From positions 1,784,414-1,848,413 of the forward strand of contig KE332515.1 of assembly GCA_000413015.1 (NCBI GenBank): DNA of 64,000 nt, given 5' to 3'. Shown piece after piece: positions 8,995-16,513 of the stretch. The first letter of the stretch is position 1, and the number at the start of each line of letters is the position of its first letter. Below the pieces are notes generated by a model that saw only the letters and a program-made list of their open reading frames with translations, was not told the DNA's origin and did not search any database. Position numbers and translations under genes: made by a program. This DNA is from Treponema socranskii subsp. paredis ATCC 35535 (lineage in GTDB: Bacteria > Spirochaetota > Spirochaetia > Treponematales > Treponemataceae).

Positions 8995-9071
8995 TATTAT
9001 ATCCTAAATTAATAAATATCGAATAATAAAAAGACGGCATGCAAAGTGACGCATGCCGCCGATAAAATCAA

Positions 9072-10388
9072 TTATTTGTAATAACGGGAAAGAACGACAT
9101 TGATGTCTTTGGTCGCGGCCGTAATCGCCTGATCCATCGTTCTCTCACCGTTCAGTGCGCTGTCGATGTAGCCGTTGAAGCCCATCGCTTCGTTCGCACG
9201 GTAACCTCTCCATTCGTTCCATCCTTTTGTGTAGGAAGTTTTAAGAGGTTCTCCCGCTTCTTTATTCAAAAGCTCCATCTCTTTTCCGGGCTGCTGAGCC
9301 GGATCGACGATGCCTTTTGAAAGCGCAATGTTCGACGGAATTTTACCCGCCATATACTGCGACAAATCGATGCCTTCGCCCGCAACGTACTGCATGAATT
9401 TCCACGCTTCATCGACATTCTGCGTATTCGGCGACATACAATATGCATCGGGCCAGCCGTAGGTGACGCGCTTCGCTTTGCCTGCGGGTCCGAACGGAAC
9501 GCGGCTTATGCCCCACTTTACGCTGTTTCCGAGCGTTTTGCGGTGATTGTCGACATACCATGAACCGTCGATCCACATTGCGCATTTACCCTGCGGAAAA
9601 ATATCCTGATTGCGGAATGCGCTCATATCTTTTTGACGGGGTGCGACTTTTTCAACGGCAACGAGCCGATACAAAAAATTCAACGCATCGATCGCATTTG
9701 CATCCGGAGCGAATTTGTTTTTTTGCGCATTGAGCAGGTTGCCGCCGTTCGCATACACCCAGCTTTCGATCTGCGCATAACGTCCGTAAAACCAAAAGCC
9801 CCACTGGTCGACGGCACCGTCACGGTTTTTGTCGATCGTCAATTTTTTTGCGGCGGCGAGAAAATCGTTCCAGCTCCAGTCATCCGTCGGATATTTGACA
9901 CCTGCCGCGTCAAACATATCTTTGTTGTAGTAAAGCACCGCGGTAACGAGCGCGAACGGAAGCGCATAGACATGATCGCTTTTTGAAATCGCTTTCGTCG
10001 CGTCCATCATCGATTTATAAAATTTTTTATCGGTACCGTCGCGTTTGATAAGCGGATCGAGATTGTACATGAGACCGTTTTCCGCCCATTCTTCGAGATA
10101 GCCGGAACTCATCGTAAAGACATCGGGCAATTTGCGCTGCTGCGCCTGAATGCGGAGTTTCGTCCAGTATTCATGTGTGTCGATAATGGTATTGTTGATT
10201 TTTACGTTCGGGTGTTCCGCCTGGTACTTTGCAATGATTTGCATATTTTGATCTTTCATGGTCGGATCCCACGTCCACCATTCCAGCGTAACCGGCTTTG
10301 CGGACGAACCCGTCGTTTCCGCGGTACCGGTCGCAAAAACCGCCGTGCCGATGCTTGCAAGCATGACGGCCAAAATCATTTTTTTCAT
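9072..10388 (-). CDS. Carbohydrate ABC transporter substrate-binding protein
   Basis: Exported solute-binding protein of 438 aa, the normal size for CUT1 systems. A signal peptide covers about residues 1-19, MKKMILAVMLASIGTAVFA, followed by TGTAETTG. The mature start TLEWWTWDP and the EWWTW / NIDTHEYW-type aromatic residues suit a sugar-binding cleft. AAGGAGG precedes the ATG with good spacing. It is the first gene of an operon with two permeases and a phosphodiester glycosidase. No lipobox cysteine is seen, so it is probably periplasmic rather than lipid-anchored. The sugar is unknown, but the operon's last gene suggests a sugar linked by a phosphodiester. Confidence 0.92.
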   Translation of the reverse strand: MKKMILAVMLASIGTAVFATGTAETTGSSAKPVTLEWWTWDPTMKDQNMQIIAKYQAEHPNVKINNTIIDTHEYWTKLRIQAQQRKLPDVFTMSSGYLEEWAENGLMYNLDPLIKRDGTDKKFYKSMMDATKAISKSDHVYALPFALVTAVLYYNKDMFDAAGVKYPTDDWSWNDFLAAAKKLTIDKNRDGAVDQWGFWFYGRYAQIESWVYANGGNLLNAQKNKFAPDANAIDALNFLYRLVAVEKVAPRQKDMSAFRNQDIFPQGKCAMWIDGSWYVDNHRKTLGNSVKWGISRVPFGPAGKAKRVTYGWPDAYCMSPNTQNVDEAWKFMQYVAGEGIDLSQYMAGKIPSNIALSKGIVDPAQQPGKEMELLNKEAGEPLKTSYTKGWNEWRGYRANEAMGFNGYIDSALNGERTMDQAITAATKDINVVLSRYYK

Positions 10389-10435
10389 AATGCCTCCTTA
10401 GAAAAAATGAATCGACATTCGTAATGTGTATAATA

Positions 10436-10449
10436 CTGCCGATCGGCAG
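10436..10449. promoter_or_regulatory. 14-bp palindrome upstream of the sugar operon
   Basis: CTGCCGATCGGCAG is a perfect palindrome 48 bp upstream of the binding-protein ATG. A minus-strand TATTAT follows two bases later and could be a -10, which would put the palindrome in the -35 to -10 spacer. This is the kind of site a repressor or sugar-responsive regulator uses; no regulator gene is adjacent. Confidence 0.5.
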
Positions 10450-10558
10450 AAAGAGGTTTGGACGAAAAGACAGCACTATACGTTTATTTAATTTTTTTAT
10501 AGTACTTCATTCCTTGGTACGCTGTCAATAAAAACGGGATATAAAAAAATTCTTCGCG

Positions 10559-11344
10559 TCAGTGTGTGCCGGACGATGTTTTTTGCAGTTCGTATAAAAT
10601 AATCGACGCCGCCTGTGCGACGTTTAAGCTTTGTATGGCCGGCTCGATTCCTTCGGCGAATCCCGCAAAGGGGATAATGACGCATTCGTCGCAATTTTTC
10701 CGCACATCGTCGGATATGCCGTCCTCTTCGTTGCCGAGTACGACGGCTACGGGTTTGGTTCCGCGCAGATCCGCGATTTCCGCGAGCGTTTTTTTTGCAC
10801 TCAAGTCGGTCCCTATCCGCAGCATGCGGTTCCGTACCGCTTCCATAAAACGTGCGATGGAATTCGCGGAATAGATCGTAACGAATTCCATACCGCCTTG
10901 TGCGATGCGGTAACTGCTTGTCGTAATTGCAGACTGCGATTCGTCCGCCGGTATGACGATGTTTTTCATACCGAAAAAAGCCGCGCTTCTCACGATTGCA
11001 CCGAAATTGTTCGCGTTGCCGATGCGGTCGAGTACGAGTACGTTTTCACCGTTCGCAATCCATACGTCCGCAACGTCGGAATCGAGCGGTGTGATTTTCG
11101 GCATAAAAATCATTGCGACGACGCCCTGATGATGTACGGTACCTGAAAGTTTTTCCAAATCGGCAGGTTCCACCAAATTATATATGCCTCGGTTTTCTGC
11201 AAGCTTTTTGCAAAGTCCGCCGAAAAACGGCGCCGTCTCTTTTGTAAAATACAATCGGCGGATCTTTTTCCAATTATTTTTTTCAAGCTTTTTTACGGCG
11301 GAAAGTCCGCACACGGCGAGTTCGTCGTTTTGTTTGTTTCGCAT
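10559..11344 (-). CDS. TrmH/SpoU-family RNA 2'-O-methyltransferase
   Basis: RNA methyltransferase of 261 aa. An N-terminal substrate-binding part (about 1-95) contains the FFGGLCKKLAENRGIYNLV region. The SPOUT domain follows with motif 1 LDRIGNANNFGAIVRSAAFFG, motif 2 PVAVVLGNEEDGIS, and motif 3 EPAIQSLNVAQAASIILYE. The N-x-x-N-x-G-A-I-x-R of motif 1 is intact, and the SLNV of motif 3 forms the trefoil knot. Target (rRNA or tRNA) cannot be told. It is transcribed away from livJ on the other strand. Confidence 0.9.
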   Translation of the reverse strand: MRNKQNDELAVCGLSAVKKLEKNNWKKIRRLYFTKETAPFFGGLCKKLAENRGIYNLVEPADLEKLSGTVHHQGVVAMIFMPKITPLDSDVADVWIANGENVLVLDRIGNANNFGAIVRSAAFFGMKNIVIPADESQSAITTSSYRIAQGGMEFVTIYSANSIARFMEAVRNRMLRIGTDLSAKKTLAEIADLRGTKPVAVVLGNEEDGISDDVRKNCDECVIIPFAGFAEGIEPAIQSLNVAQAASIILYELQKTSSGTH

Positions 11345-11456
11345 GGATTTATTTTAGCCGATTGTGCCGCACGTGACAACGCGCACGAAGTCTTTGTAGG
11401 TACGGGTGGTTTTCAAAAAATACCGAGGAGAGCGCACGTACGGGATAAAGCGGCAC

Positions 11457-11484
11457 TTGCATAAAAATCGAATTCCGTTATAAT
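11457..11484 (+). promoter_or_regulatory. Promoter of the liv operon
   Basis: TTGCAT (11457-11462), a 16-bp spacer, and a perfect TATAAT (11479-11484). It places transcription start at about 11491, so an in-frame upstream start at 11489 is not usable and livJ begins at 11564. Confidence 0.7.
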
Positions 11485-11563
11485 TCAAATGAAACAAATC
11501 GCCGGAGTTTGTACGCGAATACAAATTTCGGCTTTTTTTGTTTGTCTTTTTTTGGAGGAAAAT

Positions 11564-12727
11564 ATGAAAGTAATCGGCAAAATCGTTCTTTTCGGAGCAG
11601 CCGTTTTTACACTCGGCGCGTTTGTTTCGTGTACGAAAAAAAACGCAGAAGCGGAAAGCGATACGATTAAAATCGGCGTATTCGAACCGATGACGGGAGC
11701 GAACGCAGCGGGCGGCGCCCTTGAGCTTGAAGGCGTTCGTCTTGCAAACGAACTGTATCCGACGGTTACGGCGGGCGGGAAAGAATATAAAGTCGAACTC
11801 GTGGTCGCCGACAACAAATCCGATAAAGTCGAAGCGGCGAATGCGGTACAGCGTCTCGTTGACAAAGAAAAAGTAAAGGTTGTGCTCGGTTCGTGGGGTT
11901 CGGGTTATTCCATCGCAGCAGGACCCATCGTGCAGGAAGCGAAAGTTCCGGCTATGGGATTGACGTGTACGAATCCCCTCGTTACAAAGGACAATCCGTA
12001 TTATTTCCGCGTATGCTTTATCGATCCGTTTCAGGGAACCGTTATGGCGACATACGCGAATAAAAATCTCAACGCGAAAACCGCGGTGCTTATCCGTGAA
12101 ATTTCGAACGATTATTCCGTCGGTCTTGCGAAATTCTTTTCCGACACGTTTAAAAAACTTGCCGGAGAATCGAGCATTCTTGCAGAGCTCAATTACAATA
12201 CTGGCGATCAGGATTTTACCGCACAGCTGACGACGATCAAAGCGAGCAATCCCGACGTGATTTTCGCGCCGGGCAATTACACCGAAAGCGCCCTTATCAT
12301 GAAGCAGGCGCGGGAACTCGGCATTACCGCTCCCTTCCTCGGCGGCGATACGTGGGAAACGCCCGAACTCATCGATGTCGGAAAAGATGCCGTTGAAGGC
12401 TGTCTCCTTTCTACGGCTTTCGATGCAGGCGGTGCGACGGGTGATCTTGCAAAAAACTTTTTGGCAAAATACGATGAAAAATATCACAAAGAACCCGCCG
12501 CATTTACGGTTCTCGCTTTTGACGGATATCGCCTTGTTCTCGATGCGATACGCCGGGCCGATTCGATCGACACGACGAAGATTCGCGATGCGATTGCGGC
12601 TACGAGAGATTTCGAAGGGGTTGCAGGCGACGTTACGCTCGATGAAAACGGCGATGCGACGAAAAGCGCTTTTATTAAAACCGTAAAAGACGGAAAGTTT
12701 ACATATATTACGATCGTAAACCCGTAA
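11564..12727 (+). CDS. livJ: Branched-chain amino-acid ABC transporter binding protein
   Basis: Exported amino-acid-binding protein of 387 aa. The start at 11564 is chosen because TTTGGAGGAAA precedes it and the next in-frame start upstream would fall at the promoter. The N-terminus is a lipoprotein signal: MKVIGKIVLFGAAVFTLGAF then VSC at about residue 23, so the mature protein is probably lipid-anchored. The type-I periplasmic-binding fold begins IKIGVFEPMTGANAAGG, typical of Leu/Ile/Val binding proteins. Genes for LivH, LivM, LivG and LivF follow directly. Related proteins bind other amino acids or amides (urea, for example), so the exact ligand is open. Confidence 0.92.
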   Translation: MKVIGKIVLFGAAVFTLGAFVSCTKKNAEAESDTIKIGVFEPMTGANAAGGALELEGVRLANELYPTVTAGGKEYKVELVVADNKSDKVEAANAVQRLVDKEKVKVVLGSWGSGYSIAAGPIVQEAKVPAMGLTCTNPLVTKDNPYYFRVCFIDPFQGTVMATYANKNLNAKTAVLIREISNDYSVGLAKFFSDTFKKLAGESSILAELNYNTGDQDFTAQLTTIKASNPDVIFAPGNYTESALIMKQARELGITAPFLGGDTWETPELIDVGKDAVEGCLLSTAFDAGGATGDLAKNFLAKYDEKYHKEPAAFTVLAFDGYRLVLDAIRRADSIDTTKIRDAIAATRDFEGVAGDVTLDENGDATKSAFIKTVKDGKFTYITIVNP

Positions 12728-12748
12728 TAATTTTTAATAATTAATAAT

Positions 12749-12785
12749 ACCTGCCGTAAGACGATGCAAGTGTTTTGCGGCAGGT
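12749..12785 (+). other. Stem-loop between livJ and livH
   Basis: ACCTGCCG (12749-12756) pairs with CGGCAGGT (12778-12785), with weaker pairing inside. There is no following T tract, so it is more likely a 3' end stabiliser or attenuator that keeps binding-protein mRNA more abundant than the membrane-protein mRNA, as in other ABC operons. Confidence 0.6.
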
Positions 12786-12809
12786 ACATATCGTGTTTCG
12801 GAACTGTAT

Positions 12810-13724
12810 ATGACACCGGTACTTTTTTTACAGCATATCGTAAATGCGCTTTCGCTCGGCAGCCTCTACGCGCTCATCGCAATCGGTTATACGATGGTGT
12901 ACGGCATATTGCGCCTCATCAATTTTGCGCACGGCGATATCTTTATGCTCGGCGGGTATTTTGCATTTTATCTCATTGCGACGTTTTTTTTACCGTGGTG
13001 GGTCGCTTTTATCGTCGCTATTTCTCTGACGGCTCTGCTCGGGATCGGACTTGAACGGGTCGCCTATCGGCCGCTTCGCGATTCGCCGAAAATTTCCGTT
13101 ATGATAAGCGCTATCGGCGCTTCGTTTTTGATCGAAAACTTGGCGACCGTCGTTTTCGGCGGACGGCAAAAAGGTTTTCCCGTTCCCGATTTTTTTAATA
13201 AATTGTTTACGTTCGGCTCTGTGAAAAATGCGGGGCACGCGGTCACCGTCGTCGCAATCAGCGCCGTTATTCCGATTGTGACGGCCGTACTCCTCGTACT
13301 GCTGCTTTGGGTCGTCAATAAAACGAAGACGGGTATGGCGATGCGCGCGGTTTCGACCGATTTGGATGCCGCGAGGCTTCAGGCGATCGACGTCGATAAA
13401 ACGATTTCGTTTACGTTCGGGATCGGCTCGCTCATGGCTGCGATCGGCGGCATTCTATGGGCGTTAAAATATCCTCAGTTGAATCCGACGATGGGCATCA
13501 TGCCGGGGCTGAAGTGTTTTATCGCGGCGGTGCTCGGCGGCATCGGCAATATAGGAGGAGCGGTGCTCGGCGGGTTTTTGCTCGGCTTTCTCGAAATCAT
13601 GATAATCGCGTTTTTGCCGGCGCTTACCGGTTACCGCGACGCGTTTGCGTTTATCGTGCTTATCCTCGTGCTGCTTTTTAAGCCTGCGGGGCTGCTCGGA
13701 AAAAATCAGGTGGAAAAAGTATGA
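12810..13724 (+). CDS. livH: Branched-chain amino-acid ABC permease LivH
   Basis: Inner-membrane permease of 304 aa with about eight hydrophobic segments, standard for LivH. Family patterns: GSLYALIAIGYTMVYGILRLINFAHGD near the N-terminus, and MRAVSTDLDAARLQAIDVDKTISFTFGIGS in the middle, which is the cytoplasmic loop that contacts the ATPase. The C-terminus has GGIGNIGGAVLGGFLLG. The last four bases overlap the livM start (ATGA). Confidence 0.95.
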   Translation: MTPVLFLQHIVNALSLGSLYALIAIGYTMVYGILRLINFAHGDIFMLGGYFAFYLIATFFLPWWVAFIVAISLTALLGIGLERVAYRPLRDSPKISVMISAIGASFLIENLATVVFGGRQKGFPVPDFFNKLFTFGSVKNAGHAVTVVAISAVIPIVTAVLLVLLLWVVNKTKTGMAMRAVSTDLDAARLQAIDVDKTISFTFGIGSLMAAIGGILWALKYPQLNPTMGIMPGLKCFIAAVLGGIGNIGGAVLGGFLLGFLEIMIIAFLPALTGYRDAFAFIVLILVLLFKPAGLLGKNQVEKV

Positions 13725-14803
13725 GTGCGGCCGTCATGACAATCGATAAAAAGAAAAAAACGATATTGACCGTGTGTGCGTCTGCACTTGCGCTTGCGTT
13801 TATCGCCGCAGCCGATGTTTTTTTCGATAATTTTACGCTGCGCGTTTTCAATCTCTGCGCAATCTATATCGTCCTTGCGCTTTCGCTCAATTTATTAAAC
13901 GGCTTTACCGGCATTTTTTCGCTCGGACATGCGGGTTTTATGGCTATCGGCGCGTATGTTTCGGCGCTTTTGACGATGAGTCCCGCGCAAAAAGAAATGA
14001 ATTTTTACCTTGCGCCGATTATACAACCGCTTGCAGGCGTTCAGATTCCGTTTTTGCCGGCCCTTTTGCTTGCGGGCTTCGCCGCCGCGCTCTTTGCTTT
14101 TTTGATCGGGCTTCCCGTGCTGCGTCTGCACGACGATTATCTCGCGATCGCCTCTCTCGGTTTTGCGGAAATCATCCGCGTCGTCATTACGAATTTGCAG
14201 CGAGTGACGAACGGCGCGCTCGGTTTAAAAGGCTTGCCGAAGTATTCGACGACCTACGTCGTGTGGGGCTGCGCGATCCTCGCAATCGTCTTTACGGTTG
14301 CGCTCATCAATTCCGCTTTCGGCAGTTCGCTTAAAGCAATCCGCGACAACGAAATTGCGGCGGAAGCGATGGGTATCAATGTCGCAAAAGTTAAAACGAT
14401 CAGTTTTATCATGTCGGGTTTTATGGCGGGAATCGGAGGCGCTTTGCTCGGTCACCTCATGCAGACAATCGATCCGCGCATGTTCGTGTTCGGCCTGACG
14501 TACAATATTTTGCTCATCGTCGTACTCGGCGGAAACGGCAGTATTACGGGGTCGGTCATCGCATCGATCGTCGTCACCGTGTGTATGGAAATGCTGCGCT
14601 TTCTCGACGGTCCGCTCGATTTTCTTTTTGTCAAAACGAACGGTTTGCCCGGACTGCGCATGGTCGTCTTTTCGCTTTTGCTTATGATCGTCGTCATTTA
14701 TCGGCAGCGCGGTCTTATGGGCACGAACGAATTTTCGTGGGATTATTTTGCAAAGATAGGACTTGTGCCGAAGCTGAAAAATCGAAAAACGGGAGGCCGC
14801 TGA
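13721..14803 (+). CDS. livM: Branched-chain amino-acid ABC permease LivM
   Basis: Inner-membrane permease of 360 aa. Family patterns: ALSLNLLNGFTGIFSLGHAGFMAIGAY, GLPVLRLHDDYLAIASLGFAEIIRVV, and SLKAIRDNEIAAEAMGINVAKVK, the ATPase-coupling loop. The C-terminus has GGNGSITGSVIAS and a positively charged end. Its ATG overlaps the livH stop, and its TGA overlaps the livG ATG (TGATG), so LivH, LivM and LivG are translationally coupled. Confidence 0.95.
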   Translation: MSAAVMTIDKKKKTILTVCASALALAFIAAADVFFDNFTLRVFNLCAIYIVLALSLNLLNGFTGIFSLGHAGFMAIGAYVSALLTMSPAQKEMNFYLAPIIQPLAGVQIPFLPALLLAGFAAALFAFLIGLPVLRLHDDYLAIASLGFAEIIRVVITNLQRVTNGALGLKGLPKYSTTYVVWGCAILAIVFTVALINSAFGSSLKAIRDNEIAAEAMGINVAKVKTISFIMSGFMAGIGGALLGHLMQTIDPRMFVFGLTYNILLIVVLGGNGSITGSVIASIVVTVCMEMLRFLDGPLDFLFVKTNGLPGLRMVVFSLLLMIVVIYRQRGLMGTNEFSWDYFAKIGLVPKLKNRKTGGR

Positions 14804-15597
14804 TGCTGCAGTGCATTCACACGACGATACAGTTCGGCGGACTTACCGCGGTTCGGGATTTGAATCTCAAAGTCAATGACGGTGAAATCGTCGGCTTGAT
14901 AGGACCGAACGGAGCGGGTAAAACGACCGCATTCAATATGATCACCGGCGTGTATAAACCGACCGGCGGCGGTATCTTTTGGGACGATACCGATATCGTA
15001 AAATTGAAGCCGCATCAAATCACCGAACTCGGACTTGCGCGTACGTTTCAAAATATCAGATTGTTCGATGAAATGAGCGTGCTGGAAAACGTCATGGTTG
15101 CGGGAAATCTGCGCGCGCATTTCAGCGTATTCGAATCGGTGCTGCATTTGCCGGGATACAGACAACGCGCTCAAAAAGTCAAAGAACACGCGCTCGATCT
15201 CCTCGAGCAGGTCAATTTAAAAAAACACGCGTACGACAGTGCGACGAGTTTGCCTTACGGTGAACAGCGCCGTCTTGAAATAGTGCGCGCGCTTGCGACG
15301 CGGCCGAAACTGCTCCTGCTCGACGAACCGGCGGCGGGAATGAACCCGCAGGAATCGGAAGAGCTGATGGTTTTTATTAAAAAAATAAGAAACGATTTCG
15401 GCATTTCGATTTTATTGATCGAACATCACATGCAGGTCGTTATGGGAATCTGCGACAGAATGTACGTGCTCGAATACGGCAATACGATTGCCGAAGGAAC
15501 GCCGAAAGAGATAAGCTCGAATCAAAAAGTGATCGACGCGTACTTGGGTACGGAAAACGAATTCTTCGACGGAGATGCGGAGGGCGGCGATGCTTGA
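14803..15597 (+). CDS. livG: Branched-chain amino-acid ABC ATPase LivG
   Basis: Cytoplasmic ATPase of 264 aa. Start 14803 is chosen because it overlaps the livM stop as TGATG; an upstream in-frame extension lies inside livM. Walker A is GPNGAGKTT near residue 36, the signature is [15 protein letters not shown] (LPYGxQRR is the LivG form of LSGGQ), and Walker B is [16 protein letters not shown]-loop: [11 protein letters not shown]. It overlaps livF by 8 bp. It pairs with LivF under the LivHM permeases. Confidence 0.95.
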   Translation: MLQCIHTTIQFGGLTAVRDLNLKVNDGEIVGLIGPNGAGKTTAFNMITGVYKPTGGGIFWDDTDIVKLKPHQITELGLARTFQNIRLFDEMSVLENVMVAGNLRAHFSVFESVLHLPGYRQRAQKVKEHALDLLEQVNLKKHAYDSATSLPYGEQRRLEIVRALATRPKLLLLDEPAAGMNPQESEELMVFIKKIRNDFGISILLIEHHMQVVMGICDRMYVLEYGNTIAEGTPKEISSNQKVIDAYLGTENEFFDGDAEGGDA

Positions 15598-16300
15598 GCT
15601 TACGAATGTGGAAGTATACTACGGCGGCATTCACGCGCTGCAAGGAATTTCGATCGAAGTTCCCGACGGAAAAATCGTATCGCTCATCGGTGCGAACGGA
15701 GCGGGAAAATCCACGACGCTCAATTCGATAGTCGGATTGGTAAAACCGCAAGCCGGCTCCATCGCGTGGAACGGAAAAGAGTTGACCGCACTCGGAACAA
15801 AGCGCATCGTTTCGGAGGGCGTGGTGCTCGTGCCGGAAGGCCGCCGTATTTTCCCCAATCTCACGACATGGGAAAACATCACGCTCGGCGCTTATCACCG
15901 AAGCGATAAAGCGGGTATAGAAAGAGACCGCGATATGGTGTATGAGCTTTTTCCCAGATTAAAAGAACGTGCGAAACAAAATGCGGGAACGCTTTCCGGG
16001 GGAGAGCAGCAGATGCTCGCCGTCGCGCGCGGTCTTATGTCGCGCCCGAAATTGTTTATGCTCGACGAACCGTCGCTCGGGCTCGCGCCGCTCATCATTA
16101 AAGACATTTTCGATACGATTCGTAAAATAAACGCGGAGGGTACGACCGTGCTGCTCGTTGAACAAAATGCACGCGCCGCGCTCAAAATTGCCGATTCGGC
16201 GTACGTTATGGAAACGGGTCGGATCACGCTTTCGGGTACGGGAAAAGAGCTGCTCGCCGATACGCGTATCAAAGAAGCGTATTTGGGCGGTGCAAAATAA
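15590..16300 (+). CDS. livF: Branched-chain amino-acid ABC ATPase LivF
   Basis: Cytoplasmic ATPase of 236 aa. The start at 15590, [13 protein letters not shown], is the usual LivF N-terminus and is preceded by GAGGGCGG. Walker A is GANGAGKST near residue 36, signature LSGGEQQMLAVARGL, Walker B LFMLDEPSLGLAPL, and H-loop LLVEQNAR. It is the last gene of the liv operon; 213 bp separate it from ppdK. Confidence 0.95.
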   Translation: MLELTNVEVYYGGIHALQGISIEVPDGKIVSLIGANGAGKSTTLNSIVGLVKPQAGSIAWNGKELTALGTKRIVSEGVVLVPEGRRIFPNLTTWENITLGAYHRSDKAGIERDRDMVYELFPRLKERAKQNAGTLSGGEQQMLAVARGLMSRPKLFMLDEPSLGLAPLIIKDIFDTIRKINAEGTTVLLVEQNARAALKIADSAYVMETGRITLSGTGKELLADTRIKEAYLGGAK

Positions 16301-16444
16301 AGGGTATCGCCCGAAAAAGCAAATACGCTTCAAAGCGTTGGAATATAATCGCAGCGGACGAAGCGAGCGGAACGCATACTTTCATTCTACGGATATTTTC
16401 AAAACGCGATATGCGGTCTTAATAATTATCGCCCGGTAACTGCA

Positions 16445-16473
16445 TTGACAGTGCAGGCGATTACTTGTATTAT
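16445..16473 (+). promoter_or_regulatory. Promoter of ppdK
   Basis: Perfect TTGACA (16445-16450), 17-bp spacer, TATTAT (16468-16473). Transcription would start near 16480, so the coding start at 16514 is supported over an upstream in-frame TTG that overlaps the -35. Confidence 0.75.
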
Positions 16474-16513
16474 TTTCTTATCATATCTCTCAATCCTTAT
16501 ATGGAGTTATTAC

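Noticed and set aside
11489..11563. Upstream in-frame start for livJ
   Set aside because: It lies at the transcription start just after the -10 box and has no ribosome site. The start at 11564 has GGAGG and a clean lipoprotein signal.
11354..12487. Minus-strand open frame opposite livJ (about 377 codons)
   Set aside because: livJ is certain on the plus strand, with promoter, ribosome site and signal peptide. The reverse frame is Phe/Arg/His-rich without a domain.
16445..16513. Upstream in-frame TTG start for ppdK
   Set aside because: The TTG is the -35 box TTGACA itself. The ATG at 16514 matches the normal PPDK N-terminus.
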